DNA of 35,238 nt, taken from a bacterium UBA6154. Lineage in GTDB: Bacteria; Actinomycetota; Actinomycetes; S36-B12. This document shows, piece after piece, positions 14,243 to 26,274 of this stretch (position 1 is its first letter; each line of letters starts with the position of its first letter). The stretch spans positions 21,024 to 56,261 of the forward strand of contig DIUQ01000003.1 of NCBI GenBank assembly GCA_002422375.1. Reading direction: 5' to 3'. The notes under the pieces are model-generated. The model made no database searches. It was not told where the DNA came from and saw nothing but the letters and a program-made list of their open reading frames with translations. The position numbers and the translations under genes were made by a program.

Positions 14243-14538
14243 GCTGGGTCATCCAGAATTCGCGGTACGAGGAAACGATTGTCCTCCCAGGCGGGCGCGC
14301 CTGCTGCGACCTCGTCGCGATCGAGTCCCGCTACCGGAATGTCGTCGCGAAAGACATTTGTCATGGGAATCGGATGCGATGTGGGCGGGATACTCTCTGC
14401 CGCAACCTCAGAAATGGAAGCAATTGCACCAAGGATCTGGTCGAGTTGTTCGGTGTAGTGAACAACTTCCTCCTCAGACAATTCGAGTCGCGCTAGACGC
14501 CCAAGATGCATTACTTGCTCGCGATCGAGAGTGGACAT
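14239..14538 (-). CDS. gatC: Asp-tRNA(Asn)/Glu-tRNA(Gln) amidotransferase subunit C
   Basis: GatC is the small chaperone-like subunit that wraps around GatA and stabilises the complex. The frame begins with the typical [17 protein letters not shown] helix and ends with a conserved R-D-D-x-P...D-N-R-F-L-V-P-R-I segment. Length (99 aa) is normal. There is no Shine-Dalgarno sequence. TAGACT stands six bases before the ATG, so gatC probably heads a leaderless gatC-gatA-gatB-ilvD transcript. Confidence 0.95.
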   Translation of the reverse strand: MSTLDREQVMHLGRLARLELSEEEVVHYTEQLDQILGAIASISEVAAESIPPTSHPIPMTNVFRDDIPVAGLDRDEVAAGAPAWEDNRFLVPRILDDPA

Positions 14539-14544
14539 GACCAG

Positions 14545-14550
14545 AGTCTA
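14545..14550 (-). promoter_or_regulatory. gatC -10 box, leaderless promoter
   Basis: TAGACT on the minus strand is six bases from the gatC ATG, in the 72-base gap after ligA. The -35 region is poor (TTTTGG about 16 bases upstream). No terminator for ligA is visible in the gap. Confidence 0.6.
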
Positions 14551-14610
14551 TTCCCAGAGTCTGATACCAAAACTATTGACCTTGCAGTGCTGGATCGTCC
14601 GCTTCCCAAT

Positions 14611-17813
<3,203 letters not shown>

Positions 17814-18896
17814 CCGGGTTGACTCTGTCCGTTGCCGCGATGGTTGCTGAGCCAATTACGCGGGTTTCCTCATAGAGGACCACTGCCTGTCCGGGCGCCA
17901 ATCCACGAACTGGGTCACTCAGTTCAACAAAAAGTTGATTATCAACAAGTCTGGCACTCGCTCGGACCGGCTCAGCGTGAGCACGCACCTGGGCGTAAAC
18001 ATTGAGCCACTCCTTACCCAACGGCGGGCCTGCCCAGATCGGATCAATGCCGATCAGAGCATGCACATCTAGCATCTGTGGAGGCCCAACGAGAACATCA
18101 CCTGACTCGCGATCGACATTGACCACATAACGTGGCTTCCCGTCTTCAGCGGGCGTGGTCAAATTAAGACCTCGACGCTGACCAATGGTGACAGTAAAGC
18201 CTCCGGAGTGTTGGCCAATAACATCACCTGTTGTCACGTCGCGGATTGCCCCGGGCTGTTCACCAAGTTTCTTCACAAGAAATCCCGCGGTATCACCGTC
18301 GGGAATAAAACAAATGTCATGACTATCCGGCTTCTTGGCGGTGATCAGCCCGCGAGACTCTGCTTCTGCCCTCACCGTGCTCTTGTGATCCCCACCTAGT
18401 GGGAAGAAAGAATGCGCCAACTGCTCCTGGGTTAACACGCCCAAGACATACGATTGATCTTTCAGCGGATCAACCGCCCGATGCATTTCAATTCCATGCG
18501 CGCCCTGCTTTATTTGTGCGTAATGACCGGTGGCGACCGCATCAAAACCGAGGGCCAAGGCGCGATCCAGGACAGCACTAAATTTAATTTTTTCATTACA
18601 GCGAAGACAGGGATTGGGAGTTCGACCTGCTGAATACTCGTCGAGGAAATTCTGCATAACGCTCTCGGCGAATTGACTCGAAAAGTCCCATACATAAAAC
18701 GGTATACCGAGTTTGTCGGCTACACGACGAGCATCACGGGCGTCGTCTAACGTGCAGCATCCACGACTTTTGCCCTGGGAATCTGTTTTTGACAAGGCGA
18801 GATGCACGCCAATCACCTCATGCCCCTGATCGATCATGCGTGCAGTTGCCACCGAGGAATCAACTCCTCCGCTCATGGCCGAGATAACGCGCATGG

Positions 18897-20063
18897 CTAC
18901 ACCGACCCCGCACGTATTGCACGCTCAACGACAACGGGTAGCGCGTCAATTAGTTGATCAATGTCAGCAGCGGTGCTCCCTCGACCAAGACTGAAACGCA
19001 GGGAGGCCCGCGCGGTCTTTTCGTCTACCCCCATAGCGAGGAGCACGTGACTTGGTTCAGGGATCCCAGCCGTACACGCCGAACCAGTGGAGCAATCGAT
19101 CCCCGCGGCATCGAGCAACATGAGGAGTGAATCACCCTCACATCCTGGGAATGAAAAATGAATATTGTTGGGCAACCGCGACGGACCGGGTTGTGGACCA
19201 TTGAGGATCGCCTGCGGGACAACGGATTGCACGCCAGCGATCAAATACGATTGAAGGTTGCGCATTTCCTCGGCATGGGCATGTGCTTGGGACGTTGCGA
19301 GCCGAGATGCGGTCGCAAATGCCGCAATCGATGCTGGGTCCAACGTCCCCGACCGGATCTCGCGCTCCTGCCCTCCGCCATGCAATACCGGCGTTACCTT
19401 CTGATGCGGATCAATAATCAATGCCCCCACGCCCACCGGACCGCCAATTTTATGGCTGCTCAGGGTGACGGCTGTTGCTCCAAGATTCGACAGGTCTAAC
19501 TCAATCTGCCCGCAAGCCTGAACCGCATCAGTATGGAAAGGGACGTGAAATTCCTGGCAGAGTAGAGATATCTCCTGCACCGGTTGAATTGTTCCGATTT
19601 CATTATTGGCCCACATAATGGACACCAGGGCAACATCACCTAGCTCCAAGACAGTACGCAATTGATCAAGGCTCACGACCCCGCGGTCATCCACCTCGAG
19701 GAATGTGACCGGGGCAGATTCATGTTCTTGCAACCACAGAACCGGGTCTAGGACCGCATGGTGCTCAATGGCACTCGTCACGATTCGGCGAGGGCCACCC
19801 TGCGTGGAACGGGCCCAGAAGATTCCTTTAATAGCCAAGTTGTCGGATTCAGTTCCGCCACCGGTAAAGATAACGGCCGAGGGACGGACTCCGAGATCTT
19901 CTGCGATGGATTCACGAGCCTGCTCGACTGTTCGCCGCGCTGACCTACCCGAGGTGTGCAGACTCGAGGCGTTGCCTACGTGCTGGCCGGCTTCCAGCCA
20001 TGCTTGCGCTGCCTCTGGTCGCAATTGCGTCGTGGCGGCATGGTCGAGGTAAATGCGGGCCAT
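18897..20063 (-). CDS. iscS: Cysteine desulfurase (IscS/NifS family)
   Basis: This PLP enzyme takes sulfur from L-cysteine as a protein persulfide for tRNA thiolation and Fe-S cluster assembly. The N-terminal Y-L-D-H-A-A-T-T signature, the PLP lysine Lys 205 (S-S-H-K-I-G-G-P) and the catalytic Cys 330 in the flexible loop G-S-A-C-T-A-G place it in the IscS/NifS group. Length (388 aa) is normal. The ATG has GAAAGG six bases upstream. Immediate linkage to mnmA suggests the tRNA 2-thiouridine pathway as its main client here, although Fe-S supply is also possible. It heads iscS-mnmA-(MetE-like)-ligA. Confidence 0.93.
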   Translation of the reverse strand: MARIYLDHAATTQLRPEAAQAWLEAGQHVGNASSLHTSGRSARRTVEQARESIAEDLGVRPSAVIFTGGGTESDNLAIKGIFWARSTQGGPRRIVTSAIEHHAVLDPVLWLQEHESAPVTFLEVDDRGVVSLDQLRTVLELGDVALVSIMWANNEIGTIQPVQEISLLCQEFHVPFHTDAVQACGQIELDLSNLGATAVTLSSHKIGGPVGVGALIIDPHQKVTPVLHGGGQEREIRSGTLDPASIAAFATASRLATSQAHAHAEEMRNLQSYLIAGVQSVVPQAILNGPQPGPSRLPNNIHFSFPGCEGDSLLMLLDAAGIDCSTGSACTAGIPEPSHVLLAMGVDEKTARASLRFSLGRGSTAADIDQLIDALPVVVERAIRAGSV

Positions 20064-20100
20064 GACCTACCTTTCAACGCGTGAACCTGTTCGAGCTCCA

Positions 20101-20144
20101 TATATGCAAGTGCCCGTGCATCTCGCACGGGCAGCAAGCATATA
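20101..20144. promoter_or_regulatory. Large two-part hairpin between iscS and etfA
   Basis: A perfect 9-base-pair stem TGCCCGTGC/GCACGGGCA (20111-20119 and 20125-20133) with a five-base loop is enclosed by a second perfect 7-base stem TATATGC/GCATATA (20101-20107 and 20138-20144). It lies 27 bases downstream of the etfA stop and 38 bases upstream of the iscS start on the same strand. There is no T run, so it is not a classical terminator on either strand. It may be a Rho-independent-like stop without a U tract, an RNA-processing or stabilising hairpin, or an operator. The AT-rich arm could also host an iscS -10. Confidence 0.6.
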
Positions 20145-20170
20145 AAGGTGTTAGGTATTTCGCGAATGCG

Positions 20171-21124
20171 CTATTTTCTCTTGGATATTTCCTCAGTTAG
20201 CTGCGGTACAACAGTGAACAAATCCCCGACAACTCCGTAGTCCGCTAATTCAAAAATTGGGGCTTCTGGATCCTTATTCACCACAACAACGACCTTGGAT
20301 GTCTGCATGCCCGCGCGATGCTGAATAGCCCCAGAGATTCCATTGGCTATATAAAGCTGCGGCGACACCGTCTTGCCGGTCTGTCCCACTTGGAACTGAT
20401 GCGGATACCAGCCGGCATCTGTTGCTGCCCGAGAAGCACCCACTGCAGCGTCAAGTGAGTCGGCCAAAGACTCAATAACACCAAAGCCCTCGGCGCCACC
20501 AACTCCACGCCCACCACTGACCACAACCTCAGCCTCCGTGAGTTCGGGTCGCGCACCCTTGGGCACAACGGTTCGCTGCGAGATGGTGACGCGCTGGGCA
20601 CCAGCTGAGATACTGGGTTCAATATCTTCACGAACAGCGGCCTGAGGCTGCGGTGTTGCCGGGATTGCATTGGGTCGAACGGTGATGAACGGGGTACCGT
20701 GCGTCACCCGGGAATGCACCACGGTGCTTCCACCAAAAACACTCTGGGTTGCTGTTCCGTCCGGTGCAATTTCCACGGCATCGGTAATAATCCCACCGGA
20801 ACACTTGATAGCTGCGCGTGCCGCAATTTCCTTGCCGTCAGCTGTGGACGCAACTAACACCGCCACCGGAGACAGTGAGTCCACCAGTGACGCGACAACC
20901 TCAGCGCCAGGTACTACAGGGTGATCCGAGACGGCTGCGGAATCAGCCACGATCACCTTGGTCGCGCCGTATTCCCCGAGAGCGGCAACCGTGTCCGCGG
21001 TACAACCCGCACCGAGCCACAGCACAATCGGGTTGCCCAGCGCTCGCGCGCCTGTTACCAATTCGTATGTAATCTTCTTGATATCTGATTCGTGATGCTC
21101 AGCGAGTACAAGTACGTCGGACAT
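20171..21124 (-). CDS. etfA: Electron transfer flavoprotein alpha subunit
   Basis: EtfA with EtfB carries electrons from acyl-CoA and other dehydrogenases to the membrane. The C-terminal FAD domain is clear: S-G-G-R-G-V-G near residue 206, the [15 protein letters not shown] segment near 246 and [10 protein letters not shown] near 266. Length (317 aa) is normal. ATG 21124 has AAGGAG four bases upstream and lies eight bases after the etfB stop. It is the last gene before the large hairpin and the iscS operon. Confidence 0.95.
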   Translation of the reverse strand: MSDVLVLAEHHESDIKKITYELVTGARALGNPIVLWLGAGCTADTVAALGEYGATKVIVADSAAVSDHPVVPGAEVVASLVDSLSPVAVLVASTADGKEIAARAAIKCSGGIITDAVEIAPDGTATQSVFGGSTVVHSRVTHGTPFITVRPNAIPATPQPQAAVREDIEPSISAGAQRVTISQRTVVPKGARPELTEAEVVVSGGRGVGGAEGFGVIESLADSLDAAVGASRAATDAGWYPHQFQVGQTGKTVSPQLYIANGISGAIQHRAGMQTSKVVVVVNKDPEAPIFELADYGVVGDLFTVVPQLTEEISKRK

Positions 21125-21132
21125 GGGTCTCC

Positions 21133-21912
21133 TTAAATGATCTTCTGGCTAGTCAGGAAGTCGGCAATCTTCACGCCACCGTCGCCTTCGTCTGTCACGA
21201 CAACACCGGCGGCCTTCGGAGGTCGGGCAGCAAAGTCAGCAACCTCGCTCCACGCTGCTGCGCCGCCGACATGTGCGGCGTCAAGACTGAGATCGGCAAC
21301 AGCCAAGGTTTCCACCGGTTTTTTCTTAGCGGCCATGATTCCCTTGAAAGACGGGTAGCGCGGCTCATTGATTTTCTCCACCACACTGACCACCGCTGGT
21401 AACTCAGCGGTCATGGCGTCGAATCCGTATTCCGTTACACGTTCCGTTGTGACGGTACTTCCGGTCACATCGACCTTTTGTGCGAATGTCAACTGTGGAA
21501 GGTCCAAACGTTCAGCCACCATGGCGGGGACCACAGACATACGTGCATCCGTGGACTCGGAACCAAAGAGAACGAGATCGAATCCACGTCCACTGAGTGC
21601 GGCAGCTAAAACGGCTGACGTAGCAATGGCGTCTGAGCCGCCTAATGACTCGTCCACAATGTGAATCCCAGAATCAGCCCCCATGCTGATGGCTTTGCGG
21701 AGTGTCTCGCCCGCTCGCTCGGGGCCCATGGTCACTATGACTACTTCCCCACCCTGTGCTTCGACAATTTGTAGAGCTTGTTCCACGGCATACTCATCAA
21801 GCTCATTGAGTACCCCGTCAGCCGACTCCCGATCCAAGCGCGAATCCGCCTCACGGAGTTTCTTCTCTGCCCACGTATCAGGAACTTGCTTGACGCACAC
21901 CGCAATTTTCAC
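21133..21912 (-). CDS. etfB: Electron transfer flavoprotein beta subunit
   Basis: EtfB binds AMP and forms the heterodimer with EtfA. It begins with M-K-I-A-V-C-V-K-Q-V-P-D-T and has the G-G-E-V-V-I-V-T-M-G-P segment and the S-M-G-A-D-S-G-I-H nucleotide-binding region. Length (259 aa) is normal. The start is GTG at 21912 with AAAGGG eight bases upstream. A possible -10 (TAACAT, 21962-21957 on the minus strand) would leave a short 5' leader, so unlike its neighbours this gene appears not to be leaderless. It is divergent from the GH57 gene. Confidence 0.95.
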   Translation of the reverse strand: MKIAVCVKQVPDTWAEKKLREADSRLDRESADGVLNELDEYAVEQALQIVEAQGGEVVIVTMGPERAGETLRKAISMGADSGIHIVDESLGGSDAIATSAVLAAALSGRGFDLVLFGSESTDARMSVVPAMVAERLDLPQLTFAQKVDVTGSTVTTERVTEYGFDAMTAELPAVVSVVEKINEPRYPSFKGIMAAKKKPVETLAVADLSLDAAHVGGAAAWSEVADFAARPPKAAGVVVTDEGDGGVKIADFLTSQKII

Positions 21913-22002
21913 GTTACTTACCCTTTCGGTAGCCCTTCGGTTGCCTGAGCAGTTCTATGTTACCCACGAGTAACTAGTTGCGCCCACTCAGAGTCCACGC
22001 AC

Positions 22003-22008
22003 TAGTGT
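22003..22008 (+). promoter_or_regulatory. -10 box of the GH57 gene, leaderless promoter
   Basis: TAGTGT is followed by exactly six bases and the GTG at 22015, with no Shine-Dalgarno sequence. A possible -35, TTGCGC, lies 19 bases upstream of it. Confidence 0.6.
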
Positions 22009-22014
22009 CACAGC

Positions 22015-23460
22015 GTGAGCACCTCACCCGCAGCAGATTCACCCTCGCGTCGAGTGTGTTTTGTCTTACATAGCCACCTGCCGTGGCTACTGGGGCATGG
22101 CAATTGGCCGGTGGGCGAAGAGTGGCTCTACCAGGCCTATGCCCATTCCTATATACCCTTGCTCATCGAGTTACGACGGCTCGCCGATGCTGGGTTCACC
22201 TCCATGCTCACCTTGGGGATCACTCCGATACTGGCCGCGCAGTTAGACAGTCCCTATGCCCTGAGCAATCTGCACATGTGGCTTCACGACTGGCAGATCC
22301 GAACAGGTCAAATTCCTCACCAGCATCCTGCCCGGAGTTATCAGATGGAGAGCGCTACCCGAACACTTCATCAGTTTGAGGCGGACTTTTCCCGTGGCAT
22401 ATCCCCCATGGTCCGCACGCTCGTGGATCGCCAAGCCATGGAGGTGCTCGGCGGTCCGCTGGGCCATCCCTTCACACCGTATCTGGATCCACGTGTTCAC
22501 CGATTCATGGTGGAGCAAGGGCTCATGGATGCTCGTCGACGCTGGGGTATTCAACCGCGCGGGATCTGGGTTCCTGAATGCGCATATCGCCCCGGCCAAG
22601 AAGAGGTCTACGAGCAGGTTGGGGTGCAGTACTTCCTTGTCGATGAACCTGCTGTGAACGAGGCGGGCGGGCGAGCCAATGTGCCATACAAACTCGGCAA
22701 CAGCCCCGTCTCCGTGATCGCGCGGGATTTGCACGTCAGCGATCATCTGTGGTCGGCTGATCGAGGGTATCCAGGTCGTTCGGCCTACCTGGATTTTCAC
22801 GACGTCAACCACTCCGCAGGGCTTCGGCTTTCTCGAGTCGGTGATCGGACCTCTCCAGAGAAGGAGCCTTACGAACCAGCGGACGCCTCCCGCAGTGTCC
22901 TATCCGATGCCCAGGAATTCGTGCAGGAACTGACACGTGCATTCGATAACCAGGCAACTGATGATTTCGCACACGACCCTGTGATTGTTGTCGCCATTGA
23001 TACCGAGCTCCTAGGGCACTGGTGGCGAGAAGGGGTTCAATGGCTTTCCACCGTCATCCAACTTCTTCCCGCTAGCGGCATAGAAACGATCACACTGGAG
23101 GAGGCCTGCCGAGCCCCTCACGAGCGCATTGATTTACCTGCCTCCTCGTGGGGTGAAGGAAAGGACTGGAGAATTTGGACGTCAGACACGGTTCGCGATG
23201 TTGTTGTCATGAACCAACAGACCCAGGATCGAATGCTGGCTACCTGTCACAGCGGACGGTTAGCTCCCGCCGAGCAATCTGACCTGCTCAATGAAGCAGT
23301 CATGCAACTATCCAGTGACTGGGCGTTCATGATTAGCCGTAACAGCGCAGCCGAATACGCCAGATCCAGAGTGCAGAATCACTACCAACGCGTGAGCGGA
23401 GCTGAACAGCGTCCGATTGTCGAGTACCCCTTCTGGTTATCCTGTCGGGGGCTGATCTGA
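22015..23460 (+). CDS. GH57 alpha-glucan branching enzyme (Rv3031-like, DUF1957)
   Basis: The enzyme probably moves alpha-1,4-glucan chains into alpha-1,6 branches. The N-terminal H-S-H-L-P-W segment (residues 19-24), the catalytic nucleophile Glu 188 in W-V-P-E-C-A-Y and the acid Asp 329 in A-I-D-T-E-L-L-G-H-W-W are the expected GH57 motifs. A helical C-terminal part completes the 481 residues. M. tuberculosis Rv3031, next to Rv3032, is the nearest known relative and is linked to methylglucose lipopolysaccharide synthesis. The start is GTG 22015 on the leaderless pattern. Its 3' end overlaps the convergent acyltransferase gene by 24 bases. A separate GH13 branching enzyme (glgB) is at the right end of the window, so this one probably serves a different polymer. 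Confidence 0.88.
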   Translation: MSTSPAADSPSRRVCFVLHSHLPWLLGHGNWPVGEEWLYQAYAHSYIPLLIELRRLADAGFTSMLTLGITPILAAQLDSPYALSNLHMWLHDWQIRTGQIPHQHPARSYQMESATRTLHQFEADFSRGISPMVRTLVDRQAMEVLGGPLGHPFTPYLDPRVHRFMVEQGLMDARRRWGIQPRGIWVPECAYRPGQEEVYEQVGVQYFLVDEPAVNEAGGRANVPYKLGNSPVSVIARDLHVSDHLWSADRGYPGRSAYLDFHDVNHSAGLRLSRVGDRTSPEKEPYEPADASRSVLSDAQEFVQELTRAFDNQATDDFAHDPVIVVAIDTELLGHWWREGVQWLSTVIQLLPASGIETITLEEACRAPHERIDLPASSWGEGKDWRIWTSDTVRDVVVMNQQTQDRMLATCHSGRLAPAEQSDLLNEAVMQLSSDWAFMISRNSAAEYARSRVQNHYQRVSGAEQRPIVEYPFWLSCRGLI

Positions 23461-24138
23461 GTAGCCCGACATTGCCTCACGCACTTGTGCGGCAATATAT
23501 TCTTGGTGCTCCCTAATACTGCGCGTCCTTTCTGAATCCTCTGTTCGAGATCGAACTACTCGAGCCGGCACTCCCACCGCAACAGTGAATTGAGGAATCA
23601 TCCCCTTAACAACGGAATGTGCGCCGATCACGGCACCGTGTTCAATTCTCGCGCCGCGAAGGATAGTTGCCTTTGTCCCAATCCAAACATCGGACTCGAT
23701 GACCACAGGCGACTTCACGATTCCCTGTTTGCGAATAGGGACTCCGAGATCCTCAATTCGATGATCGAAATCACAGATGTAAATAGAGTCGGAAATCACG
23801 CACTCCGCACCCAATGAAACGTGGAGGTACGCATTAATGGTGTTATCACGACCCAACACGCTCTTTGTTCCGATGGTAACTGTTCCTTCATGCGCTCGAA
23901 TGCGATTGTGATCACCGATATGCACCCAGGGCTCAATTACTATGCGCCCAAACCCCCGGCGAACCGTGAGTTCCACGCCTTTTCCCAAGAAAACAAATCC
24001 GGTAAACACAACACCCTTGGGTCCAAACCAGTGATACCTGAGAAAACGCAGGTAGCGGATCAAATAAAATGGCGTCCACGCGCGATGTCGAATGATCCAT
24101 CGGATATTTTCGACGCGCCAGATGGGGAAACGGCTCAT
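23437..24138 (-). CDS. Left-handed beta-helix (hexapeptide) acyltransferase, Rv3034c-like
   Basis: The protein probably transfers an acyl or acetyl group to a sugar. After about 60 basic residues come repeated hexapeptide turns (for example I-E-P-W-V-H-I-G-D, V-T-I-G-T-K-S-V-L-G, V-V-I-E-S-D-V-W-I-G and A-V-I-G-A-H-S-V-V-K) that end in the typical G-V-P-A-R-V-V-R-S-R. Length is 233 aa. Its ATG overlaps the stop of the GT4 gene by four bases. The same combination with an Rv3032-type GT4 gene occurs in M. tuberculosis (Rv3034c), so it may add the short acyl groups of a methylglucose-type polysaccharide. The donor and acceptor cannot be read from the sequence. Confidence 0.82.
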   Translation of the reverse strand: MSRFPIWRVENIRWIIRHRAWTPFYLIRYLRFLRYHWFGPKGVVFTGFVFLGKGVELTVRRGFGRIVIEPWVHIGDHNRIRAHEGTVTIGTKSVLGRDNTINAYLHVSLGAECVISDSIYICDFDHRIEDLGVPIRKQGIVKSPVVIESDVWIGTKATILRGARIEHGAVIGAHSVVKGMIPQFTVAVGVPARVVRSRTEDSERTRSIREHQEYIAAQVREAMSGYSDQPPTG

Positions 24139-25316
24139 GCGCCGTACTCCTCAATCGCCGTGACATACAAAGAATCCGTTTTTTCTACAACGGACGTCCA
24201 GGAAAATTCTTCACGCACTCTGTGAGCAAGGCGTGATGCTTTCTCGCCAGCTTGGTGAGGAAATTCCTGAATACTCCTTAGTGCCGCGGCTATTGATTCC
24301 CCGTCGACCTGATCAAGCGGATATCCATAGGAATCGTTGGGAACTACATCACGCAAACCGCCCACACTGGACGTTACAAGTGGCACCCGCGCAGCACCTG
24401 CCTCCAAAGCCACTATTCCAAATGGTTCATAACTGGACGGAACGACAACAGCATCGAAAGTGCTGAGCAGGCGAGTTTTCTCCTGTGAGGAGACATAACC
24501 CAGAAATGTGACGTGATCACACAACCCCTTTCGTTCGATCTTGGCGCGCAACGACGGTATCTGGCTGCCGGTTCCCACGATTACAAGCCGATATCGATCT
24601 TTCGGAAGAAGGGTTAAGGCATCGAGAATGTGGTGCACACCTTTTTCCCATTCGACACGCCCAATAAAACCAATCGTGAAAATATCTGAAGAGATTCCCG
24701 AAGCCTCTATATGCCCGTTGGCAGGAACACCTGTCAATGTGGAGACTCCGTTGGGAATCACCGTCATCCGATTCGGGTTACCGGCATAGCCGTTTGTCAA
24801 TTCAGCTTTCATGTAGTTACTACAGACAATAATGTTCGGCGTTGATTGAATGGCATGCATTTCCCGGGCGTAAACGATCTTGGATAGCGCCGAAGTCAGC
24901 CATCCGTTGTGGCGTCCGTATTCCGTGGCATGGAAAGTCATGACATGAGGCACATTGATGTCTGCCGCTAGTGACCGGGTTTGGAGCGCTGCGATCCAGT
25001 CGTGACCGTGAATAACATGGGGTCTCCATGTGCGGGTGAATGCACGGGCAGCCGCCAGAGAGCCAAGGGCAAATCCATGTGCCCAATTCGCCAGATGATC
25101 CGCGTCGAATGGGACTGAGGCATAGAAATTATCGGCTCGAATGACCTGTACACCCTCGATCACTTCCCTCTCCACAACATGAGGGTTCGCTTGTTGGGTG
25201 ATGACAGCAACCTCATGGCCCTGCTGCACTTGCTCGCGGCTTAATTCGACTACGTGAGATCCCAATCCCCCGTACATGACCGGTGGGTATTCCCAGGAAA
25301 AATGCAGAATCCTCAT
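24135..25316 (-). CDS. GT4 alpha-glucan glucosyltransferase, Rv3032-like
   Basis: This GT-B fold retaining glycosyltransferase is close to M. tuberculosis Rv3032, an alpha-1,4-glucosyltransferase linked to methylglucose lipopolysaccharide and glucan elongation. The N-terminus S-W-E-Y-P-P-V-M-Y-G-G-L-G-S-H-V matches that group. The H-A-T-E-Y-G-R-H-N-G-W segment near residue 127 is almost the same as in Rv3032. The C-terminal sugar-nucleotide site carries G-F-I-G-R-V-E-W-E-K-G and the E-P-F-G-I-V-A-L-E motif. I use ATG 25316 (393 aa) because the family begins M-R-I-L at this point; the extra 25 codons upstream overlap the methyltransferase gene. It lies 22 bases after that gene and overlaps the acyltransferase gene by four bases. 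Confidence 0.9.
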   Translation of the reverse strand: MRILHFSWEYPPVMYGGLGSHVVELSREQVQQGHEVAVITQQANPHVVEREVIEGVQVIRADNFYASVPFDADHLANWAHGFALGSLAAARAFTRTWRPHVIHGHDWIAALQTRSLAADINVPHVMTFHATEYGRHNGWLTSALSKIVYAREMHAIQSTPNIIVCSNYMKAELTNGYAGNPNRMTVIPNGVSTLTGVPANGHIEASGISSDIFTIGFIGRVEWEKGVHHILDALTLLPKDRYRLVIVGTGSQIPSLRAKIERKGLCDHVTFLGYVSSQEKTRLLSTFDAVVVPSSYEPFGIVALEAGAARVPLVTSSVGGLRDVVPNDSYGYPLDQVDGESIAAALRSIQEFPHQAGEKASRLAHRVREEFSWTSVVEKTDSLYVTAIEEYGA

Positions 25317-25338
25317 GAGGCCTGCAGATGCGGGTTTG

Positions 25339-26274
25339 TCACGGTGAGACGCCGGTAATGCACACGTTGTAAAAGAATTCGTCCGGAACAATACGTGACA
25401 ATACTTTTTTATCTAGTTTTTCCAGACGTTTCCAGGTCCCGAAAGCAAAGTTTGCCCACCCCCAACCCAGCGCACCGGGTTTGACCGCCGCTTCGAATGT
25501 TCGTACTGGCCAGCCAAACCAACTGGCACTGAGCTCCTCCGTCACCGTCGAGACATTAATCGCGCCAGCACGTAGAGCTATGCGCGCAAGCGAATCCGGA
25601 TCAAATGTGTGAATGTCAACGATTGATTCCAAAGCCTGCTCACGGGAAGATTCAGAGAGCTCCTGCGCTGATTTTGCCCAGGTGGCAGCCAAGGGTGGCA
25701 AGGCACTTATCCGTGTACTAGCCCACCAGGTAAATCGGGAGAGAGTTCGTGCAATCAGATCTCCTCGCTCTGTCGGTTCGCCGCAAAAAACGAAACGTCC
25801 ACCGGGCTTGAGGATTCGGAGTACCTCGGAAAACATTGCGTCGAGGTCAGGGATGTGGTGCAGAACGGCATGACCTACAACCAAGTCAACACTTGCCGTT
25901 GCAAAGGGGAGAGATTCGCCGTCTGCCACGACGCCGTCAACGGGTAAGCCAAGGTCTTGACCATTTCGCACAGCGACAGAAACCATTCCCTTACTGAGAT
26001 CCGTAGCGATACCTCGGCGCCCGATACCGGATTGCATCAGGTTCAATAGAAAGAATCCGGTGCCAGATCCAAGTTCAACTACGGTGTCATAAGTAACCTG
26101 CTCGCGAAGAGGATGCACATGATCAAAGCAATTTCGTGCATAGTCCACACAGCGTTGGTCATAAGAAATACTCCACTTGGAATCGTACGTTTCCGCTTCC
26201 CAGTCGTGATACACAATATTGGCGAGTTTTCGATCCCCCCACGCAGCGTCTATTTCCTGATCAGTCGCTGGCAT
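25339..26274 (-). CDS. SAM-dependent methyltransferase
   Basis: This is a class I methyltransferase of the methyltransferase-11 type. Motif I V-V-E-L-G-S-G-T-G is near residue 66, the acidic strand end I-A-T-D-L-S-K-G near 90, motif II with V-V-A-D-G-E-S-L-P-F near 115, and the D-L-V-V-G-H-A-V-L-H-H motif near 130. About 120 residues follow that I do not recognise, with a Trp-rich stretch (A-S-W-F-G-W-P-V). Length is 311 aa. Its ATG shares one base with the stop of the enoyl-CoA hydratase gene (TAATG). Placed beside Rv3032-like and Rv3034c-like genes, it may O-methylate glucose units. It does not look like a simple copy of Rv3030, whose N-terminus differs as I recall it. Confidence 0.8.
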   Translation of the reverse strand: MPATDQEIDAAWGDRKLANIVYHDWEAETYDSKWSISYDQRCVDYARNCFDHVHPLREQVTYDTVVELGSGTGFFLLNLMQSGIGRRGIATDLSKGMVSVAVRNGQDLGLPVDGVVADGESLPFATASVDLVVGHAVLHHIPDLDAMFSEVLRILKPGGRFVFCGEPTERGDLIARTLSRFTWWASTRISALPPLAATWAKSAQELSESSREQALESIVDIHTFDPDSLARIALRAGAINVSTVTEELSASWFGWPVRTFEAAVKPGALGWGWANFAFGTWKRLEKLDKKVLSRIVPDEFFYNVCITGVSP

